Positions 35,401 through 43,215 of a DNA stretch of 44,202 bases are shown here, piece after piece. Every line of letters begins with the position of its first letter. Within the stretch, counting starts at the first letter, position 1. The DNA is from a bacterium (GTDB taxonomy: Bacteria; Bacillota; Clostridia; Oscillospirales; Acutalibacteraceae): assembly GCA_022774755.1 (NCBI GenBank), contig JALFLK010000018.1, positions 1-44,202 on the forward strand. The letters are read 5' to 3'. The notes beneath the pieces are model-generated. The model worked only from the letters and a program-made list of their open reading frames with translations. It had not been told where the DNA came from and searched no databases. The position numbers and the translations under genes are program-made.

Positions 35401-36239
35401 TAAACCCGGCTTGTGCCGTCGGAATAATAAACCGTCACTTCCATTCCGTCAAGATAATTGGTAATATAATAAATGTTTCCGGCAATAAAATTTGTCCTCT
35501 TTGGGGCAGAGGTAACCTCTATGCCTGTAACGTCAACGGCGGTGAATGTTATGTCGGCGGTTTTTTCTCCGCAGATTATCTGAACTGTATTTTCGCCCGG
35601 GGCAAGGGTCATATATTGATTGTTTTCCTCAACGCAGGCTCCTGAGAATGTCACCTCATTGCAAAAGAAACGGCTGTCATCATATCCGTAATAAACCCTG
35701 CTTGTTCCGTCTGCAAAACTAACAGTCAGCTCAAGTCCGTAAAGCTCGTTGGGTATGTAATACGAGGTATCGGTTACATAATCGCTGTGGGCAGGAGGAT
35801 TTGTGACCTCGGCGCTTTCAACATCTGAAGCGTAAATTGTAAAATCAACCGACTGTCCGCCGTAGGAAATTGTAACGGTGTTATCCCCTGACTTGGGCGT
35901 ACAGTAGTAATATCCGTAATCATCCTCTGTTATGCAGTCGCCGGAGTATTCAACCTCATACGCAAAGAATTCATAGTAGTCTTCCCCGCTGTATGTAGTG
36001 CTTTTACCGTCGCTGTAAGTAACTTTAAGCTCCATTCCCTGCAGGTAGTACTGAATTTGGCAGGTAACGCCTGCAAAATAGGTGTTCGCCGTCGGTGGGC
36101 TTGTTATTTCTATGCTTGCTACCTCTTTGGAGGCGCTTTCAGCCTCGTCGTTTTCGACTGCCGATACATTTGTCATTGCTGCCGTCGTCATTGAAATCAG
36201 CATTAAAAGCGACAGCAGTATGCTTGTAAATCTTTTCAT
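32433..36239 (-). CDS. Secreted Ig-like (group 3) repeat protein with C-terminal type I dockerin
   Basis: A 1268-residue exported protein. Residues 1-27 are a signal peptide. Eleven repeats of about 90-97 residues follow, plus a divergent twelfth, each patterned IEVT..P....F.AG..Y.I...L.GMELTV.YSDGTS, then YSGDCV, then GENVITVS.GGKT.DFT; this matches bacterial Ig-like group 3 domains. The last 60 residues are a type I dockerin with two calcium-binding halves (GDANGDGVVSILDVSVIQMYM and CDVDGNGEVNISDASYLQMMM). Dockerins bind cohesins on scaffoldins, so the protein should be plugged into a cellulosome-like complex or the cell surface. I see no catalytic domain; carbohydrate or surface binding is an inference. 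GGCGGAG precedes the ATG. Confidence 0.9.
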   Translation of the reverse strand: MKRFTSILLSLLMLISMTTAAMTNVSAVENDEAESASKEVASIEITSPPTANTYFAGVTCQIQYYLQGMELKVTYSDGKSTTYSGEDYYEFFAYEVEYSGDCITEDDYGYYYCTPKSGDNTVTISYGGQSVDFTIYASDVESAEVTNPPAHSDYVTDTSYYIPNELYGLELTVSFADGTSRVYYGYDDSRFFCNEVTFSGACVEENNQYMTLAPGENTVQIICGEKTADITFTAVDVTGIEVTSAPKRTNFIAGNIYYITNYLDGMEVTVYYSDGTSRVYTYEDDWYFFDSQLEYSGDCVEYGYNMNLALGENVITVSFMGKTDDFTITGVEVADIEVTKLPSKTSFTAGKEYEITENLYGMELTVNYTNGTCDVFRRSDDWVFYCTELEYSGDCVDEERGYMTLSEGKNVITLSLGGKTTELILNAVNVVNIEITKASGKPDLIAGNEYYIENYIASVRVYYSDGTGKTYTPGDDWEFFNDDISYSGDCVDERGYYMTPVSGENVITVNVGGKTADFTLYAYELDSIELKPSLDNKKLLLGRKYYITDYLEKATVYYADGTSRTYTPDYDWNFFSYNLTFSGDCVDEDDDRYMNPNLGENVITVTCSGKTDQITFTGVELTGIEVVAPPEKTDFVEGNTYYLYSILDGMDIRLSYSDKTSEICRADALDSDSNLQISGDTVTKGEYGQYIITPKEGLNTITLTYCGKSADFEISALKVTDLEVTKQPVQYEYAAGVGYNLSECLESAEFRMTFSDGTSKTYVGNDWKISSYLEYSGNNVANGIITPVAGENTVTVTYAGKSADVVLTAKEVRSIECSYTPGNDIFLEGSTYSISYLTKSLEVTVNFTDGTSYTYSSDNYRDNEFLNSLSYSGSCITTDEYDNVLFTPSAGEHTVTVNGAGKTTEFVVKAYALESIEIVNGPDINHFIAGESYYVYGYADGLTINMNFADGTQKQYTFVSSDSYANSFTLTGENVKYGDLMPVIGENVITLTMGGKTAQYTVYGVDSDSISKIEVTKTPNNVNYYAGYTDWFNRNGIEITAYLASGESYILQSELACGEIFYSADCMKPDTNVLNNVLYGENTITVDACGHQAEFSIYGVETPIDKIELVKKPGSKLTAPFSGDMITDTVLRVYFNDGTVTDVDFSDSYGYTYNERNDSICKGVLYMNNDVLQKYYENSWNVGIWFTITEGTATFNIFGKEFTYKAERLIGDANGDGVVSILDVSVIQMYMAKLATDNVDVLACDVDGNGEVNISDASYLQMMMAKLV

Positions 36240-36380
36240 TTTTCTCCGCCTTTCATATTTTTTTATTTATGATAATTAAAAAATCTTAATTAAAACGCAA
36301 AGATATAATATCCGGATATAACGCCGAGAGAGATGCCCCATACTCTGCGGAACATCTCTCTTTAATTTCAGATAATATTA

Positions 36381-37754
36381 TCAGTCAACCTTAGGCAGGC
36401 TGTCAAAGCCGGGCTTTAAGTCCTCGTCTGTGGGGATATAGTCGCTCATTTCGCCGTTGTTAAACTTCTCGTAAGCAACCATATCAAAGTAGCCTGTACC
36501 TGTAAGGCCGAACACGATTGTTTTTTCTTCGCCTGTTTCTTTGCATTTCAAAGCCTCGTCAATGGCAACTCTGATTGCGTGACTGCTTTCGGGAGCAGGC
36601 AAAATGCCCTCTACCCTTGCAAACTGCTCTGCGGCTTCAAATACGGCAGTCTGCTCAACAGACCTTGCCTCCATAAGTCCGTCGTGATAAAGCTGAGAAA
36701 GAATTGAGCTCATACCGTGATACCTTAAACCGCCTGCGTGGTTTGGCGACGGAATGAATCCGCTGCCTAATGAATACATCTTTGCAAGCGGGCAAACCTT
36801 GCCTGTATCGCAGAAATCATAAGCAAATTTACCTCTTGTAAGGCTCGGGCAGGAAGCAGGCTCAACAGCGATGAATTTATAGTTTGCCTCTCCCCTTAGA
36901 TTTTCACCCATAAACGGAGAAATCAAACCGCCAAGGTTAGAGCCGCCGCCTGCACAGCCGATGATAATGTCGGGCTTAATGTCGTATTTTTTAAGAGCCG
37001 CCTGGGTTTCAAGTCCGATAACAGACTGGTGCAAAAGCACCTGATTGAGAACGCTGCCCAAAACATAGCGGTAGCCCTCGTGAGTTGTAGCCGCCTCAAC
37101 AGCCTCGGAAATTGCACAGCCAAGGCTTCCCGTTGTGCCGGGATGCTCCTGCAAAATCTTTCTGCCGACTTCCGTTGTTTCTGACGGAGAAGGAGTAACC
37201 GATGCACCGTAGGTTCTCATAACCTCTCTTCTGAAGGGCTTTTGCTCGTAAGAAACCTTAACCATATACACCTTGCAGTCAAGGTCAAGGTATGCGCACG
37301 CCATAGAAAGCGCCGTACCCCACTGACCTGCGCCTGTTTCGGTGGTAACGCCTTTAAGTCCCTGCTTTTTAGCGTAGTATGCCTGTGCGATTGCGCTGTT
37401 CAGCTTATGGCTTCCGCTGGTGTTGTTGCCCTCAAACTTGTAATAAATCTTAGCAGGAGTGCCCAGCTTTTTTTCAAGGCAATAAGCTCTGACAAGAGGC
37501 GACGGACGGTACATTCTGTAAAAGCTCCTGATTTCCTCGGGAATTTCAATGTAAGCGTCGGTGTCGTTAAGCTCCTGCGCAACAAGCTCGTCGCAGAAAA
37601 CATGTCCCAGCTCCTCTGCCGTCATAGGTTTCAGCGTTGCAGGATTTAAAAGAGGTGCCGGCTTGTTCTTCATATCAGCTCTCACATTGTACCAAGCCTT
37701 CGGCATCTCCGATTCTTCAAGATAGATTTTATACGGTATTTTATTATCTGCCAT
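36381..37754 (-). CDS. trpB2: Tryptophan synthase beta chain, TrpB2 type
   Basis: A PLP-dependent synthase that condenses indole with serine. The 457 residues and the N-terminal extension are those of the TrpB2 branch, not the roughly 390-residue TrpB1 that pairs with TrpA. K117 in NNTSGSHKLNSA is the PLP lysine; TETGAGQWGTALS and GCAGGGSNLGG (phosphate binding) are intact. There is no trpA or other trp gene nearby, so it may recycle free indole or act on another substrate, as proposed for stand-alone TrpB2. I start at 37754 (MADNKIPYK) with AAAGGAG 8 nt upstream. A hairpin at 36328-36360 lies downstream, without a clear U-tract in this direction. Confidence 0.92.
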   Translation of the reverse strand: MADNKIPYKIYLEESEMPKAWYNVRADMKNKPAPLLNPATLKPMTAEELGHVFCDELVAQELNDTDAYIEIPEEIRSFYRMYRPSPLVRAYCLEKKLGTPAKIYYKFEGNNTSGSHKLNSAIAQAYYAKKQGLKGVTTETGAGQWGTALSMACAYLDLDCKVYMVKVSYEQKPFRREVMRTYGASVTPSPSETTEVGRKILQEHPGTTGSLGCAISEAVEAATTHEGYRYVLGSVLNQVLLHQSVIGLETQAALKKYDIKPDIIIGCAGGGSNLGGLISPFMGENLRGEANYKFIAVEPASCPSLTRGKFAYDFCDTGKVCPLAKMYSLGSGFIPSPNHAGGLRYHGMSSILSQLYHDGLMEARSVEQTAVFEAAEQFARVEGILPAPESSHAIRVAIDEALKCKETGEEKTIVFGLTGTGYFDMVAYEKFNNGEMSDYIPTDEDLKPGFDSLPKVD

Positions 37755-37859
37755 ATAAATGCTCCTTTCAAAAGATATTTGATACACAAATCTATTTTAG
37801 CACTTTTTTATTATAATGTCACTAAAAATAACAAATTTTTTCTGAATTTATCTTCAAAA

Positions 37860-38108
37860 TCACTCTTTTTCTACATCAACCCTGCAATCTTTGTCAACGC
37901 TGACGTAATAATAGTAGTCTTTGCCGTTTTCGTCGGTCAGAAAAAGCTGAGTTTCGCCCGGATTTTTAAAATCAATCGTTACAGAATTGTTGTAAACATA
38001 GGCACTGCCTATGTTCTCGTCCTGAAGCTGAGCATGCCGGTTTTCGTTTATAGCAAGATTATCCTCGGCAAAATCCATATTTGTTCTGAAATTCATAGGT
38101 CTGTTCAT
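37860..38108 (-). CDS. Small hypothetical protein or gene remnant
   Basis: An 82-codon frame whose C-terminal half (SVTIDFKNPGETQLFLTDENGKDYYYYVSVDKDC) looks like a beta-rich extracellular domain and has protein-like composition. No ribosome binding site precedes the ATG at 38108 or the internal ATG, and no signal peptide is present. It could be the surviving 3' end of a secreted-protein gene. I do not recognise the family. Confidence 0.35.
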   Translation of the reverse strand: MNRPMNFRTNMDFAEDNLAINENRHAQLQDENIGSAYVYNNSVTIDFKNPGETQLFLTDENGKDYYYYVSVDKDCRVDVEKE

Positions 38109-38123
38109 TATAAAAAATAACTC

Positions 38124-38152
38124 TTGACATAATTATATACAGGTGATATAAT
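38124..38152 (+). promoter_or_regulatory. Consensus promoter for tRNA-fMet
   Basis: TTGACA (38124-38129), a 17-nt spacer and TATAAT (38147-38152), a perfect sigma-A promoter. The precursor leader of about 60 nt contains GTGCTTA/TAAGCAC as an inverted repeat. Confidence 0.88.
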
Positions 38153-38219
38153 AATAGAGCAGTCACGGAAGTGTGCTTAATCAAGCAGGCTGTTCCCGTT
38201 GTAAGCACATCACAAATAT

Positions 38220-38296
<77 letters not shown>

Positions 38297-38299
38297 GTC

Positions 38300-38331
38300 G
38301 AGACGTTAGTAAAAGCTGACGTCTCTTTTTT
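38300..38331 (+). terminator. Intrinsic terminator of tRNA-fMet
   Basis: GAGACGTTAG (38300-38309) pairs with CTGACGTCTC (38316-38325), one G-U pair, loop TAAAAG, then six T. Confidence 0.9.
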
Positions 38332-38380
38332 AACGTTTAACTTTCTGCTAAAGCAGTTGTGTTGACAATGAATATTGTAA

Positions 38381-38442
38381 GCGGCGTCACGCCGCCGGGT
38401 GCCTCGGTGCGCAAATCGCGTACGGGGCATTCTTCTTTTTTT
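38381..38442. repeat. Pair of GC-rich hairpins in an AT-rich gap
   Basis: GCGGCG-TCA-CGCCGC (38381-38395) is followed by a roughly 12-bp imperfect hairpin from TGCCTCGG (38400) to CGGGGCA (38429), then a pyrimidine-rich tract ending in T7. It lies between the tRNA terminator and the DUF3089 terminator; the rest of 38332-38618 is AT-rich with no gene. It could be a second terminator, a small RNA or a REP-like repeat. Confidence 0.4.
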
Positions 38443-38492
38443 ATGCTAATTTCTCGCATCTTAATTGACATCTTTTTTAACCTATTGACAAT

Positions 38493-38529
38493 TAAAACCC
38501 CCGCCAACGGGCAAATTCTGTGGCGGGGG
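38493..38529 (-). terminator. Intrinsic terminator downstream of the DUF3089 lipoprotein gene
   Basis: CCCCCGCCA (38498-38506) pairs perfectly with TGGCGGGGG (38521-38529) over a 14-nt loop; on the minus strand TTTTAATT follows. It lies about 90 nt beyond the stop codon. Confidence 0.8.
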
Positions 38530-38618
38530 GCAATTTTTATTGCTTTTTAAGAGATGTCAGAAGAGTTTGGTGATTACTTGTCAATCACTGCGTCTGTCCG
38601 AAATGACGAAAGCCTTGC

Positions 38619-39635
38619 TCAATTATGTAAAAAGCTTTCAATCCGTGTTTGGACATTTTTCTCAAGATTTCTGTAGAAGAATTGATAATCATAAATATGA
38701 TATATGCCGTCTGCAAACAGAACTGACGGGTAGTCCTTGGGATTTACATCAACTACCTTTAGCGCCCCACGATTATCGTCAATATATGCGCCGGTGAGCT
38801 GTGAAATTTCTTTAGTTATTTCCCCCTGATAATCGGTAAAGCAAGCTCCAAGATTCATCGATTTATCTGCAGCAGTTCCGTCATTTTTCCAGTTAAGCGG
38901 ATTGATTGCCAGTGTTTTTGTTCCCTTGGGAATCATCAGGCTGTCCTGCACATCAACAGCCTCACTGTTAAAGGCAATTAAAACGCCTGTATCTTTTTCA
39001 CCCTGAGCAAAATGTATATCGGGGTATTCAGCCTGTTCCTGTTCTGTAAAACGCCAGCCTATGGCATAGCAGGCAACAAGTATGCTGTTGAATTTTTCAT
39101 CGCCGGAATATTCTTTTAGAAGGCTGATACAGTGCTGAGCCCCCTGTGAAAAGCCGGCAAGAATCAGCGGTCTGCCGTCATTAAAGCACTCCATATAGTA
39201 TTCAAAGGCATCCTTAACCTCGCTGTAAGCTGAATCAAATATATCCTTGCTCTGCTCCTCAGGTACATAATATGCGCTGAGCGCCGCCTGATGATAATAC
39301 GGAGCAAAAAAACGTGCGTTGTCGTCATAAATTCCCTTTTCCATATTTACAGAACCGACAAAGGAGCTTTTTGTTTTTTCATCATATTCCTTCCAGACAA
39401 GCTCTTCATCCGTTCCCATATACACCGTTGGATTTACAAAAAACACGTCTGCGTCCTTTCCCGAAACATCGGTTTCTGCATAAACCCAATTATCAGCGTT
39501 TGCATAGACTGAGTTTTTGAAATTTTTGTCACCAGAGGTCTTTCCTGTGCATCCGCCTGCGGCAAATATCATAATCAAACATATCAGGCAACAGGTATAG
39601 CGTTTTAAATTGAATAGTCTGTTTCTTTTTTTCAT
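38619..39635 (-). CDS. DUF3089 family lipoprotein, alpha/beta hydrolase fold
   Basis: A 338-residue predicted surface lipoprotein. A lysine/arginine-rich start, a hydrophobic stretch and a lipobox ending at C29 (FAAGGC) indicate lipid anchoring on the outer face of the membrane. The hydrolase core shows ADVFFVNPTVYM at the start and a nucleophile elbow GFSQG (S163), then YIDDNRGALKVVDVNP. This resembles the DUF3089 family, whose substrates are not established. GGAGGAGG before the ATG is a strong ribosome binding site. It lies 131 nt after the rlmD stop on the same strand, with no terminator seen between, so it could be co-transcribed. Confidence 0.8.
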   Translation of the reverse strand: MKKRNRLFNLKRYTCCLICLIMIFAAGGCTGKTSGDKNFKNSVYANADNWVYAETDVSGKDADVFFVNPTVYMGTDEELVWKEYDEKTKSSFVGSVNMEKGIYDDNARFFAPYYHQAALSAYYVPEEQSKDIFDSAYSEVKDAFEYYMECFNDGRPLILAGFSQGAQHCISLLKEYSGDEKFNSILVACYAIGWRFTEQEQAEYPDIHFAQGEKDTGVLIAFNSEAVDVQDSLMIPKGTKTLAINPLNWKNDGTAADKSMNLGACFTDYQGEITKEISQLTGAYIDDNRGALKVVDVNPKDYPSVLFADGIYHIYDYQFFYRNLEKNVQTRIESFLHN

Positions 39636-39766
39636 AATTCCTCCTCCGTTTATTTTTGATTTTATTCGCTCAGTATTCGTCCGATGATATGCGTAAACCG
39701 GTGAACATCAAACAGTCTTACATCAAATTGCTCTCATAAATCTACTGATTTCAAGGCTTTTGCACC

Positions 39767-41137
39767 TTATTTATCTGCCCTTGACATCAATACAACCGTC
39801 TCGATGTGATGAGTTCCGGGGAACATATCCACAGGTGTTATTTCTCGGGTTTGGTATCCGTTTTCTTCAAATATTTTTAAGTCACGGGCTAAGGTTGCAG
39901 GGTCGCAGGAGACATACACCACCCTTTGGGGGTTCATTCTTGCAATGGTTTCCACAAGCTCTTTTTCCAGTCCTTTTCGGGGCGGGTCAACCACTACCGC
40001 ATCAGGCTTTATACCATCTTCTTCAAGCTCTGCCGCCGCTTTTGCAGCGTCTGCGCAGATAAACCGTGCGTTATCTATGCCGTTTATTCCGGCATTTATT
40101 TCTGCGTCTTCAACCGCCTGTTTTACTGCCTCTACGCCGATTAGCTGTTTGCAGTCCTTTGCCATTGTAAGCCCGATTGTACCTGTTCCGCAGTAAAGGT
40201 CCAGAAGCACCTCGTTCTTTTTAAGGCTTGCGTATTCTTTAGCCTTGCCGTAGAGAAGCTCGGCTGTTGCTCTGTTCACCTGATAAAAGGACATAGGCGA
40301 AATTCTAAAGCGCAGACCGCACAAAATATCCTCAATGTACCCTTTGCCGTAAGCCACACGGTTTTTCTCTCCCAAAACCACATTTGTGTCCTTTCGGTTG
40401 GAATTTATAACCACCGTTTCAAGGTTTGGGAGATTATTTTTCAGCCTTTCAATCAGCCGGTTTTCCTGTTTCAGTCCGTTGCCGTTTACAACAAGGCAGA
40501 CCATAAGCTGATTTGTTTTTTCGCCGTAACGAAGATAAATATGTCTGAGCTTGCCCTTGCCTGTTGTTTCGTTATAAGGGAGCTGATTTGTTTCGTCAAG
40601 GAATTTTAAAACAATCTCCGCGGCTCTGCCGAAAAGCTCGGGCTGTAAAAGGCAGTCGGCGCAGGGAATTATCCTGTGGCTGTGAGGAGCAAAAAATCCT
40701 GCCACGGTTTTTCCGCAGTCGTTTAACCCCACGGGAAGCTGAGCTTTATTTCTGTAACGCAGGCGTTTACCGGAGGAAATCAAGGGCTTAACCTTGGCTG
40801 AATCCTGTCCGCCGATTCTCACAACGGCGTCCTTGACCGTCTGCTCCTTGACGGCCTTTTCAGCGTCATAATTGATGTGCCTGTAAACGCACCCTCCGCA
40901 TTTGTTAAACACCGGGCAGTCAACGGCGATTCTGTCCTTTGAGGAAGAAATTACACTCTCAATTTTACCGAAAGCGTAGGTTTTCTTAACCTTAACGATT
41001 TTCACCCTAAGCCTGTCTCCCACGGCGCTTTGGGGCACAAAAACCGCAATTTTGTCCTCTGTTCTGCCCACTCCGCTGCCCTGTGAAGTAACCGAGTCGA
41101 TATTAAGCTCGATTATTTGATTTTTAACTAAATTCAT
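39767..41137 (-). CDS. rlmD: 23S rRNA (uracil-C5)-methyltransferase, RlmD/RumA type
   Basis: An SAM-dependent m5U methyltransferase of 456 residues. It has an N-terminal TRAM domain (ELNIDSVTSQGSGVGR), a [4Fe-4S] cysteine set C74, C80, C83 plus C159 or C162, and a Rossmann methyltransferase domain with LDLYCGTGTIGL. DPPRKGLE precedes the catalytic nucleophile C411 in SCDPATLARDL. Clostridia often have several paralogues acting on U747 or U1939, so the exact target cannot be read from sequence. I start at 41137 (MNLVKNQII) with GGAGAG 5 nt upstream; the longer frame to 41263 runs through the promoter. Confidence 0.92.
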   Translation of the reverse strand: MNLVKNQIIELNIDSVTSQGSGVGRTEDKIAVFVPQSAVGDRLRVKIVKVKKTYAFGKIESVISSSKDRIAVDCPVFNKCGGCVYRHINYDAEKAVKEQTVKDAVVRIGGQDSAKVKPLISSGKRLRYRNKAQLPVGLNDCGKTVAGFFAPHSHRIIPCADCLLQPELFGRAAEIVLKFLDETNQLPYNETTGKGKLRHIYLRYGEKTNQLMVCLVVNGNGLKQENRLIERLKNNLPNLETVVINSNRKDTNVVLGEKNRVAYGKGYIEDILCGLRFRISPMSFYQVNRATAELLYGKAKEYASLKKNEVLLDLYCGTGTIGLTMAKDCKQLIGVEAVKQAVEDAEINAGINGIDNARFICADAAKAAAELEEDGIKPDAVVVDPPRKGLEKELVETIARMNPQRVVYVSCDPATLARDLKIFEENGYQTREITPVDMFPGTHHIETVVLMSRADK

Positions 41138-41179
41138 AAGGCTCTCCGATTTTCTAAAACAATAATATATAACAGATAT

Positions 41180-41208
41180 ATTATACCACCAACCCAAAGC
41201 AGGCACAA
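41180..41208 (-). promoter_or_regulatory. rlmD promoter with extended -10
   Basis: Minus-strand TTGTGC (plus 41203-41208), a 17-nt spacer and TATAAT (plus 41180-41185) preceded by TGG, an extended -10. It is divergent from murC, for which I see only a -10-like TATAAT without a good -35. Confidence 0.65.
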
Positions 41209-41305
41209 TCAAAAAAATTGTAACAAATTTGCAACAGCTATTTATTTTTTTGGCCAAAGGCAATATAATATAATTAGCTTATTATGAGTAATTGGAGTGG
41301 AATTT

Positions 41306-42691
41306 ATGAATTACGATGAACTCTTGAACAATATAAAACGAATCCATTTTATCGGAATAGGCGGAAGCGGTATGTGTCCTCTGGCTGAAATTCTCCACAG
41401 CGAGGGCTTTGAACTTACGGGCTCCGATATGAACGAGGGCGAAACCCTTGACCGCATTAAAAGCTACGGAATACCTGTTTTTATGGGACACAAGGCTGAA
41501 AATATAAAGGACGCACAGCTTGTTGTGTACTCTGCGGCAATTAAAAGCGATAACCCCGAAAGAGCAGAAGCTCAAAGGCTGGGCATACCCTGTATTGAGC
41601 GCAGCGTAATGCTGGGTATCGTTACAAGGCGATACAGAAGGAGCATTGCCGTTGCGGGAACTCACGGAAAAACCACAACAACCGCTATGCTTTCTCAGCT
41701 TTTAATCGGCAGCGGATTTGACCCCTCTGCGATTATCGGCGGAAAACTGCCCTTTATCGGCGGCAACAGCTATGTGGGCAAAAGCGATATTATCGTCTGC
41801 GAAGCCTGCGAATATGTAGATACATTTTTACAGCTCAACCCCTTTATGTCTATTATACTTAACATTGACGCCGACCATCTGGACTACTTTAAAAACCTTG
41901 ACAACATAAAAAAATCCTTTAGTCAGTTTGCAAAGCAGACCACAGGCGTGCTTGTTTTAAACGGTGACGACAAAAACACAATGGATGCCGTTAAAGATGT
42001 GGATATAGAAAAAGTCACCTACGGCTTTGACAGCTCAAACGATTACTACGCTGTGAATATGAGCGCTGACAAGGGGGTTCACGAGCAGTTTGACCTGATG
42101 CACAAGGGTGAGAAAATCACCACAATCAAGCTGATTGTACCGGGCAAGCACAATGTATATAACGCTCTGGCGGCGGCTGCGGCGGCTCATTATCTGGGTG
42201 CAACTCCCAATGAAATCAGCGAAAACCTGCACAAGTTCGGCGGGGTTCACCGCAGATTTGAGATTTTGGGAACGCCTATGGGCATTACCGTTGCCGACGA
42301 CTTTGCTCATCATCCCACGGAGCTTACCGTAACCCTAAACGCCGCAATGAGTATGGGCTTTAACAAGGTTTGGGCGGTGTTCCAGCCGCACACCTTCTCA
42401 AGAACCGCTATGCTCCTTGACGATTTTGCCAAGGCGCTTACAATCCCCGACAAGGCGATTATTTCTGCAATTCTCCCTGTCAGAGAAACAAACACATACA
42501 ATATCTACAACACCGACTTAGGCAAAAAAGTCCCCGGCTCTGTCTGCATTGACACCTTTGAGGACATTACAAAATATGTCTGCGACAACGCAAAAGAGGG
42601 CGATTTGATTTTAACTATGGGCGGCGGCAACGTTTATATGTGCGCCAATATGATATTAAAGGAATTGCAATACAGAGAAGAAAACAAGTAA
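41306..42691 (+). CDS. murC: UDP-N-acetylmuramate--L-alanine ligase
   Basis: Adds L-alanine to UDP-MurNAc, the first amino-acid step of peptidoglycan precursor synthesis in the cytoplasm. The 461 residues fit MurC. The N-terminal Rossmann domain shows HFIGIGGSGMCPLAEIL, the ATP site AGTHGKTTTT is at 117-126, and the Mur ligase signatures EACEYVDTF, LNIDADHLDYF and DDFAHHPTE are intact. The ATG at 41306 has GGAG 8 nt upstream; GTG 41297 is less likely. It stands alone, not in a dcw cluster, and ends at a terminator. Confidence 0.96.
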   Translation: MNYDELLNNIKRIHFIGIGGSGMCPLAEILHSEGFELTGSDMNEGETLDRIKSYGIPVFMGHKAENIKDAQLVVYSAAIKSDNPERAEAQRLGIPCIERSVMLGIVTRRYRRSIAVAGTHGKTTTTAMLSQLLIGSGFDPSAIIGGKLPFIGGNSYVGKSDIIVCEACEYVDTFLQLNPFMSIILNIDADHLDYFKNLDNIKKSFSQFAKQTTGVLVLNGDDKNTMDAVKDVDIEKVTYGFDSSNDYYAVNMSADKGVHEQFDLMHKGEKITTIKLIVPGKHNVYNALAAAAAAHYLGATPNEISENLHKFGGVHRRFEILGTPMGITVADDFAHHPTELTVTLNAAMSMGFNKVWAVFQPHTFSRTAMLLDDFAKALTIPDKAIISAILPVRETNTYNIYNTDLGKKVPGSVCIDTFEDITKYVCDNAKEGDLILTMGGGNVYMCANMILKELQYREENK

Positions 42692-42708
42692 GGTTTTAAA
42701 TAAAATTC

Positions 42709-42748
42709 AAGGCGCCGTGCGTAGTTAAATTGCACAGCGCCTTTTGTT
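42709..42748 (+). terminator. Intrinsic terminator after murC
   Basis: AAGGCGC/GCGCCTT outer stem (42709-42715 with 42737-42743), inner GTGC/GCAC stem, then TTTTG. It may also end the converging minus-strand operon. Confidence 0.85.
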
Positions 42749-42755
42749 ATTTTTG

Positions 42756-43205
42756 TTATTTTGCGATTTTTTTGTTCATTTTCTTGATTTTTGATTTTAT
42801 GGAAATATACTGGGAAATCCAGATTGAAAAATAAATTACAAAAAATATTCCGAAATAGCTGAGAACGCCCGTTAAATTATGGGGCATCCAATAGCAGACA
42901 TAAGCTACCGGGAAAGTAAAGACAGAGCAGACAATCAAATGGGTAAATGTCTGCCTGAGCAAGCTCCATTCCTCTTTCTGCCATATCAGAGAAGCTCCTG
43001 CCCAGGAAGCTCCGTACAAAAACGACAAAATCATCTGCACAACTACGGCATTTATCTCACTGCCGAAATTCTCCGCCATCTGCGGTACAATCGGGTGATA
43101 GTTACCGTCGCCGATAACAAGCGAAATAATAACCGTTATAATCATACTTACGGCAAAACCCACAGGTGCGCCCAAAAGACACCTTAACACCAATTTCTTT
43201 TTCAT
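42756..43205 (-). CDS. DUF3021 membrane protein, LytTR partner
   Basis: A 149-residue membrane protein with four hydrophobic helices (about 10-30, 50-75, 85-105, 110-130) and a lysine-rich end (KSKIKKMNKK). Size, topology and a position directly after a LytTR gene match the DUF3021 proteins that restrain their LytTR regulator in LytTR regulatory systems such as BrsRM. I start at 43205 because GAGGTGA lies 5-6 nt upstream and overlaps the LytTR stop codon, which implies translational coupling. A GTG at 43214 is possible but less likely. Confidence 0.82.
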   Translation of the reverse strand: MKKKLVLRCLLGAPVGFAVSMIITVIISLVIGDGNYHPIVPQMAENFGSEINAVVVQMILSFLYGASWAGASLIWQKEEWSLLRQTFTHLIVCSVFTFPVAYVCYWMPHNLTGVLSYFGIFFVIYFSIWISQYISIKSKIKKMNKKIAK

Positions 43206-43215
43206 ATAAATCACC

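Noticed and set aside
36328..36360. Hairpin GAGAGATG/CATCTCTC as the trpB2 terminator
   Set aside because: In the trpB2 direction it is followed by TCGGCG, not T. The T-rich side faces the other way, where no gene ends, so its role is unclear.
37779..38120. A 113-codon plus-strand frame upstream of tRNA-fMet
   Set aside because: It is antisense to the small minus-strand frame and AT-rich, with no ribosome binding site.
38359..38550. A 63-codon plus-strand frame after the tRNA
   Set aside because: It spans the GC-rich hairpins and a terminator and has no plausible ribosome binding site.
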